From positions 496,001-560,000 of the forward strand of contig JABYQN010000014.1 of NCBI GenBank assembly GCA_022606135.1: a DNA stretch of 64,000 nt, given 5' to 3'. The notes below the pieces were generated by a model that saw nothing but the letters and a program-made list of their open reading frames with translations, did no database searches and had not been told where the DNA came from. This DNA comes from Fomes fomentarius. Its lineage: Eukaryota > Basidiomycota > Agaricomycetes > Polyporales > Polyporaceae. A program made the translations under genes and the position numbers. Positions 1-12,400 of the stretch are shown here, piece after piece. The stretch's first letter is position 1, and every line of letters starts with the position of its first letter.

Positions 1-1171
1 GCACCTTGCCATATAGAGGCCTAGGAATATACCGTGAGGTTTGGAAAACAGCACATCAAAGGCGACTTACTGAAAGCTGGTGAGCGAGAGCATGTACCCA
101 GTGACGATCCAGCTGGTATTCTGGAGCTGCTCGAACTGGCTTCCTATGGACGCATATGTGGACGTGATGATGGTCGTGTCCATTGCGGCTAAGAAAATAC
201 CGATGATCATGGGTGCCATCTACATTTCAGTCAGTATGGTCAAAGGCCAGAGCGATGAAAGAGAACATGAGTGTGCTAGGGTTGCAGGAACACTCAGCCA
301 TGTGGTTCACAGCAGCGCGAAAGCCATAACTGCACTATAAGGACAGTAGCAGGACAACACTACCACTGCGTGAAATCCTCAGATGATGGCTTACGACTGG
401 AATACGGACGATTTCAAGATGTATTGCGGACGACATCCCCCCTGTGACATGAGCCCATGCGGTTCTCCAACACGACAGACAAAGGTCTGTTTTGCGCTGT
501 GCGACAGGCGACCTACAGTGGAGTGCAAAGGCGAAAACGAGATCATAGGCTTTCGATAGTCATGCCATAGGTCAACTTCGCCAAAATTGCATGCCTACAA
601 GCCGCCTATAGCCCGGTTCAAAGTCTGACGATGCCCGGAGTGCAATGTGCGCTTGCTCTGTGGTAATGTCCCTACACCCACGAAACCAGCGCTATGCTCC
701 AGTATGCGGCCGATAGATGTCCATGTTATGTCATGGGGGTCCCTCGGGTATCGTCCGGAGCCCGTCTGGTACTGGCCATGATATCGAAGGGTCGGCAGAG
801 ATCCGGTGAACTCCTGAGACGATTCTTTTGCGCCGATACGGTTTCAACCCGGTGATAGATATCGTCCGTATCTTATGATGTACGGACTGCTGGTTCCAGC
901 ACTCTCCGTGACCTCATGAGATATGCTCATAGGGTAACGAAGAGCACTCTGGGTCAACCGGTCACTATCAGCAATCAAAGATGTGACGACTCACCACTGC
1001 GACCAAGGAGACATGCGGCTTCACGGCTTCATCGTCGGCCTCTCTGGAAACATCACCATGATTCGAGCCGACGTCCGTGTCAACGAGAGTGCTCTCTCTT
1101 GAGACCGGTGTAGTTTCCGAGTCGGACTCTGTGAGGAGAGGCGTGCGCTCGTCTGCTACTTGACCGCTCAT
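1..1171 (-). CDS. MFS transporter, 5' part only (vacuolar amino-acid permease / DHA2-like)
   Basis: Runs off the left edge; three exons are visible on the minus strand: 1171-995, 219-71 and 20-1. Exon 1 gives a 59-residue acidic/polar cytosolic N-terminus containing ERTPLLT, common at the start of vacuolar-type fungal MFS permeases. Exon 2 encodes the first membrane helix and loop (PMIIGIFLAAMDTTIITS, then GSQFEQLQNTSWIVTGYML), the usual TM1-TM2 region of drug/amino-acid proton antiporters with an acidic residue after AAM. Exon 3 begins PLYGKV, the start of the loop 2-3 motif. Splice sites: GTGAGT at 994, TAG before 219, GTAAGT at 70, CTAG before 20. The family exports small molecules or loads amino acids into the vacuole; the substrate cannot be told. 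The first intron (775 bases) is far longer than others here. Confidence 0.85.
220..994 (-). other. Unusually long intron of the MFS transporter gene
   Basis: The segment between exon 1 and exon 2 is 775 bases, against about 50-65 for nearly every other intron in the window. I see no coding similarity in it and no clear terminal repeats. It may hold an inserted element, an unrecognised exon, or an alternative promoter. Confidence 0.5.
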
Positions 1172-1358
1172 GTTGCGGGTTCGGAAGCTACTGTCGTGGT
1201 GTGATGCAGTCCGATCAAGTCAGGATGCAGTGGGGTCCGACCACGCACGGATGACCAACACTACCTTGGTGTATAAAAAGCTCGCAATAAGTATGACGAG
1301 CGAGGTCCAGGAGACGTAGACCTCCAAACAGTTGATATTACTGTTTTTTATAACGTTG

Positions 1359-1430
1359 TCCGATATGGTGTAACGGCTAACATTACCGCCTTTCACGCGG
1401 TAGCTCGGGGTTCGATTCCCCGTATCGGAG
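1359..1430 (+). tRNA. tRNA-Glu (anticodon UUC), intronless
   Basis: A 72-base sequence folds as a cloverleaf. The acceptor arms TCCGATA (1359-1365) and TATCGGA (1423-1429) pair fully, with discriminator G at 1430. The anticodon stem ACCGC/GCGGT encloses the loop CTTTCAC, so the anticodon is TTC (Glu). The internal promoter boxes are TGGTGTAACGG (A box, 1366-1376) and GGTTCGATTCC (B box, 1409-1419). A TTTT run at 1451-1454 can serve as RNA polymerase III terminator. CCA is not encoded, as expected in eukaryotes. Confidence 0.97.
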
Positions 1431-1609
1431 CTACAGTCAATTGTTCGCTATTTTGTTTGCCACTTCGATTCTTTCTCTCTCCTACATCCAGCCCCATTAT
1501 CACTTCGCTCACCATCTCACAAGCCTCACGAACTGTCAAGTCTTAGTATGCATTAGATAAGAAGTACATTACAATTACGATCTTATCCACAGGGACGGAT
1601 ACAGAGCGA

Positions 1610-2174
1610 TCATGGATTGCTGGCTTCTAGTAGAGGAGCATCCGACGCAGAGCCTTCTACTCGCGGCGCAATCTTGTAGTAGTGCTCCCCAGTGAGACCG
1701 CCACGAGGAAGCTTGCCGTACAACTCCTTGTTGAATGCACGGGACACAGGCACCTTCGTGGACACGTACGCCTTGAGCTACGCGCGGAGTAACACAACAC
1801 ACCGGCAGGAGCGGCGAAGGCAGAGAATGTTCAGGAATCATGCGTCCGAGCGGTATGAGAACACATGAGATATACGCACTGCAGAATTTTGGATCTCCTC
1901 TATGGGTGGTGCGACGAACACCCGGACCTGCTCGTCCACGAGCCTGTACTTCGCCTTCCCGCGCACGACGTGTTTTCCGGGCGCACCCGTGCGGTGGCCA
2001 CCTGGGAGGAACGCCTGCCGTGTACCTACAGACGGTGTGATGACACGCGAGGTCATGATCAGCACGCTGGGGGGAAGAGAGGAAGTGCGTACCCTTGTAG
2101 TAGTCCTTGTTGCCGCGCTTCGGTGTCAGTGCGCGCCGGAGGGCTTTCGAGAGGACGGGGGTCGTCGGGAACAT
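1610..2174 (-). CDS. MRPL27: Mitochondrial large-subunit ribosomal protein mL41 (MRPL27/MRPL41 family)
   Basis: Three exons, 2174-2093, 2025-1880 and 1777-1610, give 131 residues in frame. It is a structural protein of the mitochondrial 54S/39S large subunit. The N-terminus reads MFPTTPVLSKALRRALTPK followed by RGNKDYYKGT, then RQAFLPGGHRTGAPGKHVV, KAKYRLVDEQVRVFVAPPIE and, in exon 3, YVSTKVPVSRAFNKELYGKL, all hallmarks of fungal mL41; length is close to yeast Mrpl27 (146). Introns are 67 and 102 bases with GTACGC and GTGCGT donors and TAG acceptors. The basic, hydroxylated N-terminus fits mitochondrial import. It is divergent to TSR3 with only 239 bases between start codons, so a shared promoter is likely. 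Confidence 0.93.
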
Positions 2175-2413
2175 CGTAGTTGAGTCGACGGAGGAGACAG
2201 AGGAGAGTGGAAACGTTAAGACTCGGAGCGCCCGCGCTCGGTGTGTGAAGCGCTCACAGTGTGCGTCGGAATTTGCCGCGGCGAATGCAGATCGACGGGC
2301 GACCATCTGACGCCACAGGCCTACAGTGGCCCATCCATGATCCATCTCTCCTGCTACTTGTGCTCCTGCTTAATCAAACATCTCTTCGCCTGACGCAATA
2401 AGATTTCTCTTCG
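2175..2413. promoter_or_regulatory. Shared divergent promoter region of mL41 and TSR3
   Basis: These 239 bases separate the two start codons and must hold both 5' UTRs and promoters. No clear TATA box is visible; the sequence near the TSR3 start is pyrimidine-rich, as is common upstream of fungal housekeeping genes. Confidence 0.5.
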
Positions 2414-4067
2414 ATGCCCAAACCACACTCGCGAGGAGGAAAACGCGGGGGACGAGCCGCGTTCATGCGGGCGGGCACGCCCAGCGCGGGCGCGGACAGA
2501 AGCGGTTCGACGATGCCCGGCCGTCCTCTGCCCTGGGCGGGGAAGACGAGCGGCCTGAGAGTGCGGTGGATGAGGACGACGAGGACGGGAGTGAGAGTGG
2601 AAGTGGTGGATCCGGTCAGTCCTTTGTCCCCGCATTCCGACTGTATCTGCTCGACTTGACGCAGAGCGATCGTGTATTGGTCGCGTGCGTGTGCAGAGGG
2701 CGAGGAGACGGTTGAGATCGATGTGCCGGTCGCGATGTGGGTGAGTCGCTCGTTGATTTGCGCGACGCGCGTTGTGTGAGGACACTTGCTAAGGGGTCGA
2801 CGATGGGACAGGATTTCGACCATTGCGATCCGAAACGGTGCTCAGGGAAGAAGCTGGCGCGCCAAGGGCTCATACGGACTCTGCGTGTGGGACAGAAGTT
2901 TCGCGGTGTCGTCGTGTCGTGAGTCGTGCATGTTCGCCCTACACGGCACGTCTCTCTCAAGTGGCTCATGACATATACCGTCGCGTGCACGCAGACCGAA
3001 AGGCACACATCCCGTTAGCCCAGCAGACAGGGATATCATCGCTGCGAATGGTGTAGCGGTGGTGGAGTGCTCGTGGGCGCGTCTCGACGAAGTGCCCTTT
3101 GGCCGAATAGCCAGTCCGAATGAACGACTTTGTGGGTAGTAGTCCCCTTCTTCGGCGGTGACCTCCTTCCTACTTGCAGGCCTGTGCGCTGACCTCAGTC
3201 CTTACTGCGCTAGTGCCCTACCTCGTCGCAACGAACCCGGTGAACTACGGGAAGCCCTGGCGACTGAACTGCGTCGAAGCCCTCGCGGCCGCGTTCTATA
3301 TCACAGGCTTCGACTCGTATGCTGAACGCCTCCTGAGCGGGTTCGGGTGGGGACACTCCTTCTGGGAGGTGAACAAGTGCGTCTCTCTCTTACCATCTGT
3401 GTCTGGAGTGACACCTGCAGCATGAACGCTGTTCGACAAGAGGACGGGAAGCTGACATGCGTTGGCATTGAATAGGCATCTGTTAGAGCAGTACAAGACA
3501 TGCGCGGACGCAGCGGCGGTAAGTGCGATGCAGGAAAAGATCCTCGCTGATTTGGAGAAAAGCTACGACGAGAGTCGCCGTGCTGTTGGTGAGTTCCTGT
3601 TCGATACTCCTTCCTTCCGTGGGGCGGCGCTGTCCTCCTTGTGTACGTGTAAAACAACTGTGTGGGCTTTGTATGCATGGAATACACCGAGATTTCAGAC
3701 TGAGACCATGTATCTCAGCCCACAAATCCATGCCCATGATACTCTCAGCATCATCTAGAATCGTACGGGGCATTTCTTGGCAGCGATACCCCTGGATCTG
3801 GTGACCATTCCCATTCGTGCCCTACTAATCTCCATCATTCTCCGGGGCCCGCTGTTCCTCACTTGTGAGATGGGTATGGGAACGCAAAACAGTCTAAATC
3901 CGCATACGTCGTTGTGGGATCGCAGCTGACTGTGCGTGGTAATATTGACAGATGGTGCGGATGGAGAAGACCTGCTGGTCCCGAACCCGAACCACCATTA
4001 CGTGCCCGAAAGTGAAGACGAACAAGAGGAAGAAGACGAAGACGATCCGGAACCTGAGGCAAAGTGA
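2414..4067 (+). CDS. TSR3: TSR3, 18S rRNA aminocarboxypropyltransferase (frame break near the N-terminus)
   Basis: Proposed exons: 2414-2614, 2697-2740, 2812-2918, 2995-3131, 3214-3376, 3476-3588 and 3952-4067. Tsr3 transfers the aminocarboxypropyl group of S-adenosylmethionine to the hypermodified m1-pseudouridine of 18S rRNA late in 40S maturation. Diagnostic blocks: [52 protein letters not shown] then [25 protein letters not shown], and a final acidic tail ending EDDPEPEAK. The ATG at 2414 starts [13 protein letters not shown], a typical Tsr3 start, but the following conserved stretch [20 protein letters not shown] lies in another frame; one extra base in the G run at 2448-2452 would join them. 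The last intron (363 bases) is long and may conceal a small exon. The function call is firm; the exact N-terminus is not. Confidence 0.9.
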
Positions 4068-7000
4068 CCGTCCGACACCTATCCAGGCTCTAGTTCCCTC
4101 TGATCTCGTCTTCAAACCCGGGCACAATACAGTGGGACGAAGATACTCGCATCCTGACAAGTTTATCACGTTCCATGCTTCCGATGTGCCACCATCGACT
4201 CGCTGGGCCGCCGGCAGTCTCCCATCGCTCACTCGTCGCTCCATCTGCGCCATCTGTATCTGTGTATGCTTGTACGCTGATGCTGCAGCTACAAGAAGGG
4301 ATTATCGCTTGAATGAAAAATGCTGTATTATATGCGTCCTGTACATGACAGGCTTACAGGCTGCTTGTAATGCCAATCATCCAATCCATGTGATTATGTC
4401 GCGGCTGCTGGCTGATATGATAACGCGCCCTACCTCAAGCTTGTGATTCCGTGCTTCACCCAATCCGAAGCGTTCCAACCTGCGCCTCAACTGCGCCCCA
4501 ACGCAAAAAAATTCACAATCGCTATCAACTAAGTATTGCTTGCCCCAAAGGAAGAAGACCGGAAATCGCATGCATGACATGATGCATATGCCATTGCCAT
4601 ATATATGTGTAGATCTCCCTGACATCCGTCGAGGGAGCCCCCGGTTTCAACTTGACTTCTGAATTGTCTTTCTGTTTGTGTTTCCCTACGTGCCCACTCA
4701 CTTACACATCATGCATCTGACATCAGAGTGCTCGACCGGCCATCGACATCGTAGACCGCACGCTCGACGCCACAGTTCGGGTCCCCAGGCCTTAGGTTGC
4801 GTGTGGACTCCGACGAGGGCGTGTCATTGCTGGCTTAGGCTATTCTTGGTGCAATTGTCCCTCCTCTATTGGCCTTCAAGATCTCGCGACCAGGCTTGAT
4901 GCGACCTGACTAGGAGTCGTTGGTGCTAGGCGCGTGCGGTGGATATAGCTACCGGTGAGTGGCGATATATGTGCATCTCTTGCATCTTGTAGCCCTTCAT
5001 TCATTGCTAATGCCATGCTCAGTTCTTACGGATATACCGTCACCGCCGCGGCGCGTCGTTCATCATGCTGCAAATCAATCCCCTTCTCGAGTACTGAGAG
5101 CGCGCGCGCGCCGGCCTGAAGTGAGCGTCGAACGTCGAACGGTGATATCGTATTGGATGCGGTGCGAAGGCGAGGCGCGAAGGTCGGCGTGAACGTTTTG
5201 CAGTACGATCCACGAACCCTCTCCTTCTTCTCCTCCATTGACGTCAAAGGCATCCGACGCGAGCACATGGTGGGTTCCCTTCGCTCAGCGTGCTTCTCCA
5301 TGTCAGCGTCGAGCGAAGGTGGCACGGCGACTGCTCCCGCGCACATCGTCCCACGAAGCCGGACGCGCGCACCGACATTGCCAATGGTTCCGCGTCTGGT
5401 GGCGTGGGTTCTGCGTACGGCGCCGCCCCGCCGCGCCACGCTCCAATCCAGCATGGCCGGCGGCCCTTCCTGGAGAGTCGGGAGCATGAAGAACGGAAGA
5501 AGAGGATTGTGCACATGCACAAGTGGTGAGTCGTACGATACTCATTACTAACTGTCCATCATTGTTCGTTGCAGAGGCATATCCTTTGATGCTGTCAACA
5601 CTGGGGATGCAGTCAGGCCCATGTCAGTATAGTCGCGGTACGCCACCAGAGGTGGGCGGTCAAATTGATGCTCTGGCAATATTGGCAGCACAGGACAAAC
5701 GTGACTGTCGCGGCACAAACTACGAACATCGCCATTCCAGCCGAACCGGGGTTTTGTGTCTGCTCGCCGCTTTCGTATGAACCCCGATATGAACCCCGCG
5801 TGGATGCGGACGGTTCCGACTTGTCCAACTGCTGCAGATTCTGGACGACTGCAGTAGAATCGCTGCGGGTGTAAGTGTTCTGTAGCCGCCGCGACCGCAT
5901 GGACACTAGACAGGTGAGCTTATTTTCCGTTCTTCCTCAGAACTCTCTCTTCCGATCTCGTACTCTCGCCACCGGATGGAGGCTGCGTCGCTCATCGCCA
6001 TGGCGACTGCAATCTTGCGACTCCCATTGGGCCCTGGCTGTTGAACGTACGTAGTGCGGCGCAGAGGCAAGGAAACGACCACAGGAGGAGAATGAGTTCT
6101 TGGCATAGGTTCAAGTTCACGAAGGTACGTTCTAGAGCTACGCTCAATTCAAGCCCGTTTGCCATGGGGACGTGCAAGTCATGGTTCGTATATGTATGTG
6201 AGTATCCACTGGCAACCATTGCACCTATTGCGCTTTTTGGTCAGTAAGGTTGAAGCTTGCGGCTGATCGCTGCCAGTACCAGTGCCTGTGCCGTCGTTGT
6301 GCGCGAGTATCGTGTGTATGCACGGCCCCGTGTACCTGTATGCATGACCTCGTGTCCGTGTATGCACGACCCCGTGTCCATGTCCGCCACTCGCCACTCG
6401 TCGTAAGTACACTCGTCATCACGCAGTCGAGGCACCAGCAGGTTCGTCGTTTGGGAAGTTTCCGCGGCGGAGGGACTGCATGCACATGTACAGCAAGCGG
6501 GCATACCGGACCCGGGGCAGTAGTGAGCCTTCCTTTGGGAGAACTAGCACCCGAGTTCTCAGCGACTCACCGGCCCCGGCAGTGGCGCTCCGGATCCGCA
6601 TTCGAAGCTCTGTGGTGATGACAGGACTCTGGGAAGCATAGAAGGTTGGATGCTATGGCCGGTGAGAAGCCGAAAAGAAGCTCCAGGTGAGCGTAACTTG
6701 AGAGAGGGATACTGTTCTTACGGCATTGCCGACGGACTTGGTCATGTGGGGATGGGGCGCGATATCTGCATACGTCCACCAAGGGAGGGCGGGTTGATCT
6801 TCGTTTGGACGCGCCACGCTGCTTTGGAAGCTGTATCGGGTTATGAAGTTGTCTGTTCGCGCCCGCCGCGCGACGATTGAATGCGTACACCGCATCGCTG
6901 TCATTCCTCGTCGGGCATATGTCTTCTGACCGTGATCCCTATCGAATATAGCAGGGATTTTGCGAATTCCCTCCGTTTGTGAACGCACACCGTACACAGG

Positions 7001-9434
7001 AATCGATTTCAAGGCACGATCCACCCACGCACGAGCCAACTGAATGCTCTTCCCGACTCTTCCTCCTTCGTGCAGATACGCGCGACGGCCGCGCGCGCAT
7101 GGCACTTCTGAGGAGAAGGTGCGGGAAGGTGGGTTGATGTTGTCACGGTCCCGCTCGTCGCCTGTCTCTCATGGAAATGCGTATGTTGTTGGGCTTCGGG
7201 CGAGGCACAGAAAGTATTTGTGACAATTTCGAGGACAACTCTGGCAGGGCGGACGATAGCCTGCAAGGCCTGGCCCGCATCCGAGTTGGAAGTTGTGAGC
7301 GTGGCACTTTTTTTTTTGGCGTTCCTCGCAATCCGTCCAGCATTGAGCAAAAAGAGGATTACACATGGACGATGAGGTGACCAGGTCATATGGCCCTGTT
7401 AACTGAGTCAGACAGCAGCAGCAGATGTCAGAATGATGTTTCCCATCTGCCCTCCCTTGGGTAGTCTAAAATCACCGGATCGGACGGCAATTGGACAGTG
7501 GGCAACCGGCGTTGACATTGCTCGTCTGGGATTGGGCGCATCGTCCGCCGCCCCGTGTTCCATGAGCGCTTGAGCATTCAGATGGCCGCCCGGGGTTCGC
7601 TACTCCGGATTGAAGGCACCACAAAGTTCTAGCCTCGCCTGCAAGTATTCACTCACCAGACACAGAGGCTATCTATCCATCCACCTCCCAGTCGATGTCT
7701 TCATCTCGTTCCGTGGCGGCTGCATATGTACTATCGTTTCCTTCCGGTACGCAAGGGCACGATCGGACGGGGGTAACTTGTTGGACGTCATTGGTTCATC
7801 GATCATCTCCTGGGACGCTCGATCTGCGGGGAAGTGGCGTTGCACTAACCTCGAGGCTCGCGTGACGTCTCCACGCGCACTCTCTATCAAGTTGGGATTC
7901 GCATTGTCACTCAGCGCCTGTGACCATGGAGTTATGCCAGTCCATCATATCACTCGCCCTCCGTCGCCGTTTTCACTGGACGAGCACAGGAGAAAGTGCA
8001 AGCTGAGGCTGAAGATGGCGCGGTACAGAAACGCCCTGAAAGCGGGGAGCGATGATTTGTCAAAGCTTAGCGGTGGAGGCTCTTTACCCCGCAAAGACTA
8101 CGAGACAATCATTGATCCCAGAAGGCTGCAGAAGCGAGCCAAATGTGGTTGCCTTCCCCAGGCGGTCACGCGCTCAGAGGGTGCCCCTGGCGTCTAGGGC
8201 GGGGGTTTCGCACGAGGGAGGAGGAGCCGTGTGCACTGGTCTTCCGTGGTTCTGGTGAAGATGATCTCAAAGTGTCATGAGAACGCTCGAGGTGTTTTAT
8301 GCAAGATGGCCCATCGCGTCGCTACTCGAGCAGCCCTCCTCGCCCTCCCTCAGGCTCTCCGGACAACGCTCTTCTCCTCGATCCTCTCCGCGCCGTCACG
8401 CAGGCTCCTCCTTCCTCCACAAGGACTGAGAGAAAGGCTTGAGCTCGAGCAGCTCGGAACGCATACATGCGATGGAGGAACCCGGGAAAGACGGCCTCTT
8501 TCACTCTCGCAATCCATTCACTAGTCCCGGTGAGTCTCATCGTCGTCTTCCAACCTCAGATGTTCCTTCGACGCGCCCCTTCGCCTGCTCTTCGCGCGAC
8601 GCGTCCGTCTCCACTTTAATTCCCGCCCCGTTCGCACGCTGTTTAATTTTGTGTCGGCGTCTGCACTCGCGACGACCCTTCTGAAGGGTTTCCTTCCATT
8701 CTTGCCATCCATCTACATTGTTTCCGGAAGCGCCCTCTGTTCGTAACTCTCGCGGTTACAGTGCGGCGAGCACCAGAATTATGCCATTGGTTCGGCGTAC
8801 TGGCGAGACGTGAAAAATGGCGGGCGGTGTGCGGGCGAATCTATTGAGGATCCTCCTCGGCGGGCTGAACATCTGCCGGTCTCGCCGAGCTGTCTTCTGT
8901 GGTTCGTTTGACTGATGCATGGGAGTAAACCTTCGTACACTACATATCCGCCGTCCATGTGGTGTCCGTGCAACATCGGGATGAGCTGTGTTGGTGCATA
9001 GCTATTCGGACATTCCCAGCGGTGTACGTGTTCTGTACGCTCCATCTTCATCCGCATATAGCATGCAGACCACGCGAAGCCCACGAAGAATGGTGCGCTG
9101 CCGGCGTTCCTGATGTATGCACCCACAGGTCCAGTGAGAAACTGACGCCTTGCTTGGACTAATGTGACGGGTGGTCATGATCCTTCTTGTCCTGGTTGCA
9201 TGGACTATGAGGCTGGATGGGTCAACATCTTTCCTTAGTGGCGTTTTAACACGATTCCCCTGCTCTACTCAGTCCAAGCCCTCCGTCCACTCCCTCATTA
9301 CCTTCGTCCCTCTTCCTTTTGCTTCTGACTCTCTCTCTTGTCCCTGTGGAGTACGAAGACTCTTGGGAGGCATACTATCACCTCTTCTATACTCTCATTC
9401 ATATTAGCGCTCGGTATTGCATCCGATACTGACC
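4068..9434. other. 5.4 kb interval with no recognised gene
   Basis: I find no protein I recognise here. Several ORFs of 60-195 codons overlap on both strands. The longest, 7610-8197 (+), contains a charged Arg/Lys-rich stretch around 7987-8050 (RRKCKLRLKMARYRNALKAG) that resembles repeat-associated ORFs of agaricomycetes, but this is only an impression. Two other stretches (5150-5530 and 8320-8530, plus) have coding-like composition followed by GTGAGT donors, and could be relics or divergent genes. A minisatellite lies at 6316-6381. Confidence 0.4.
6316..6381. repeat. 22-bp minisatellite, three units
   Basis: Three head-to-tail units of 22 bases begin at 6316, 6338 and 6360, each starting GTATGCA(C/T)G and containing CCCCGTGTAC or a close variant. 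Two to five differences separate units. No gene is assigned around it. Confidence 0.85.
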
Positions 9435-12400
9435 ATGGCTCTCCGGGAATCTCTCGGGGAATCCTTCTATGATGTAGAGGACTATGCCGGCGCATACGGC
9501 CAACCTATAGCGCGCACGACATCCGCCGGTGTGCACCCATATGCCACATCGTCCGCCGCGGTAAACCAGCCACTCCCACCATCGAACCCTAGCTCGCAGG
9601 TCAGTCATAATACCGCCGTGGCCGGAGCAGGTCGAGGAGCAGCAGCGGCTGGTGGAGAGGAGATACGGCCAGAAGACGTACCCCGAGAGCAGCCTGCGCC
9701 GAAGCCGCCGCTGTATAAACGCAAGTGGTTCATCATTACGAGCATCGTCGCCGCGCTCCTTGGGATTGCTATATTGTTCATTTTGCTATACCCCGTCGTG
9801 CATGCCATCTCGCAGCATATCATCAACGTCTCCGTGCTCAATATCGACCAGGCTCAGATCATTAACCCGACGAACTCCTCGTGCGTTCCTTCGTGTTGTG
9901 CTATGCATATAGGAACTACTTGACCTCATGTATTTACGCAGGTTCGAGCTGAAGATGGACGGATGGGTCTCGCACGCGGGTATCTTCAAGGCCTCGATCA
10001 AGTTTAACCAGCCACTGCAGGTCACATGGGTCAACAGCTCGGGCGACCACGTCCCCCTAGGCTCCTTCCCGCTCGACAAGCTCTACGTACGGAGCAAGCG
10101 CGCATACATTAACCAGACGGTGCCGTTCACGGTCACGGACGAGGACGCGTTCGGGCAGTTCGCGAAAACGATGATCACGCAGCCCAACTTCACCTGGCAC
10201 CTGACGAGCGAGAAGCTCGACGTGCGCGCGCTCGCATTCCCGACCTCGCACAACCTGCACTTCAGTAAGGACCTCACGCTGCAGGGCATGAACAGCTTTG
10301 ACGGCAACGTGAAGCTGGTCGACTTCCAGCTCCCCGCGGACGACCCCGCGGGTGGCATCAAGTTCGTCGCGACGACGGGGCTCAACAACCCAAGCGCGTT
10401 CAACGTCAACCTTGGCACCGTCCTCTTTGACCTCTCGTACAAGGGCCTCTACCTCGGCACAGGCAGCGGCGTGGACACCGTGATCCAGCCCGGCGGAAAC
10501 AACATCACGCTCAAGGGGACGCTCGTGCGGCAGACCGGGACCGAGAGCCTCGCGAAGACGTCGGAGCTGTTCACGCAGTACCTGAACGGGGAGGACTCGG
10601 ACGTGGTCGCGACGGGCAGGTCGTCGGTGCAGGCGGATGGGAAGGCGATCTCGTGGCTCAGCACGGGCCTCACCGCACTGCAGCTGCATGTACCGTTCAA
10701 GGCGCCCGGCGGCCCGATCAGCCCGATCAAAACGATCAACATCGGGGATATGGCGCTAGCGTTTAGCGAGCAGAACCCGTGGGCGCCCGTGTCGAACTCG
10801 CGGACGGTGCAGGCGCGGATGGAGCTGCCGTTTGGGTTCAACATCGCGATTGGGGAGATCTCGAATGCGTTCAACCTCACGACGCGGGAGGGGGTGGCTG
10901 CTGATCTTGCTACGGTGCGTTTCTGTTCCTTGGCTTCTCCGTCTTCGTCTTCTGGGCGAGGAAGGGGGAGAGGGAAGAGGAAGAGGAAGAGGAATGGGTA
11001 GAATGCTAACGGAGAGTTTGTGCAGCCTTCGAGTGCGTCGACGAGCGAGATCCATGTCGTGAACGAGACGTTCACGCAGGGCACGATCAACATTACCATC
11101 GAGAACACGGCGCTCAACTGCCCCGATCCAAGCCACCCCATCTTCTCGGCGTTCAGTACGTATCTCAGTTTGTCCTGAAGCTTGGCACCTCCGTCCGATT
11201 TCGGGTTGTTGGACCTTGTGTGTCCCGATTTTCTCGCACTTTCCGTGTTTCCTTCCGGAGGAGTCTGGTCTTGGCAAAATGTTGTTGTTTGATGATGCTG
11301 ACGCTGGAGCGCCACAGATCGGAACCTGACGTCGCAAGAGAAGATGCCGTTCCAACTGGAGGGCCATGCGCGCGCGATTGCGAACATGAGCATCGGGCAG
11401 ATAACGCTCGACCCTATCAAGTTCAACGTTACCTCGGGCTTTGACGGGCTGCGCGGCTTGAAGGGCTTGGTGCAGATTGGGACCGTGGATGTGCGCGGCG
11501 GGTCGAGCGAGGCGATCCATTTGGGCATTCCTGGTGCGTCTTTTTTTGTTTTCGGGTGTCACCTGGGGACTCGGACGATGCACCGCGCGATGTTCGGATG
11601 TTCGAGTGATCGGGTCCGGGAAGGGCGGGGTTACTGACTGTTGTTTTTTTGGTGCTGCGCAGTGAATATCTACAACCCGTCGAACTTGGAGCTCGCGACT
11701 GGGGATCTGAGTGAGTGTTGTGTTCTTGTGCAAGATTGTGAGCGAGTGAACTGACGGGTGGATATCTACGTAGGCCTGCAGCTCTTCCGAGGCGGGTCCC
11801 TGATTGGGACGACACTCCTGCCGAACTTGACACTCGAGATGGGCAACAACTCGCTCTCCGCGCAGGGCAATTTTACTGTATGTGCCCACTCGGACTCTCA
11901 CATTGTTTCACTAGTGGCCGTGTACTGAGAATGGGTTTGTCTGCAGCCGAACGGGTCGCCTGAGGGACTGCAGACGCTGAACGAGTTTGTCGGCGGCACA
12001 GACGTCGAGGTCGTGATTGCGGGATACAGCCAGAGCACGGAGGTCATATCGCTGCTTGAGGCGTTCCAGAGCCTCAACATCAGCGCAACGCTCCCTGCCC
12101 TCGACGCGAAGCTCCTCAACTCTGCCTCACTTCAAGGTTCGTCACCTTCCTCCTTTCTGTGCTTGCGCCCGCGAATCTGACGCACCGTCTCCCAATACAC
12201 AGTGCTCAAGACGACGGGCCACGAGAACGACATCGCGCACACGGTCGTCTCGCTCGCGAACCCGTTCACGTCCGACCTCGTGATCACGAAGGTGCAGTCG
12301 AACGTGACCTTCCACGACATCACGCTCGGCACGATCGACATGCCCGTCACGTTCGCGTCGAAGAGCAAGTCGACGACGGACTCACCGGACCTGAACCTTG

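Noticed and set aside
1575..2345. Single uninterrupted minus-strand frame of 256 codons over mL41
   Set aside because: It reads through the introns; the conserved mL41 protein is obtained only by splicing three exons.
10449..11901. Long open frames on the minus strand opposite the giant gene
   Set aside because: They mirror GC-rich codons of the plus-strand exons, run across its introns, and have no recognisable protein content.
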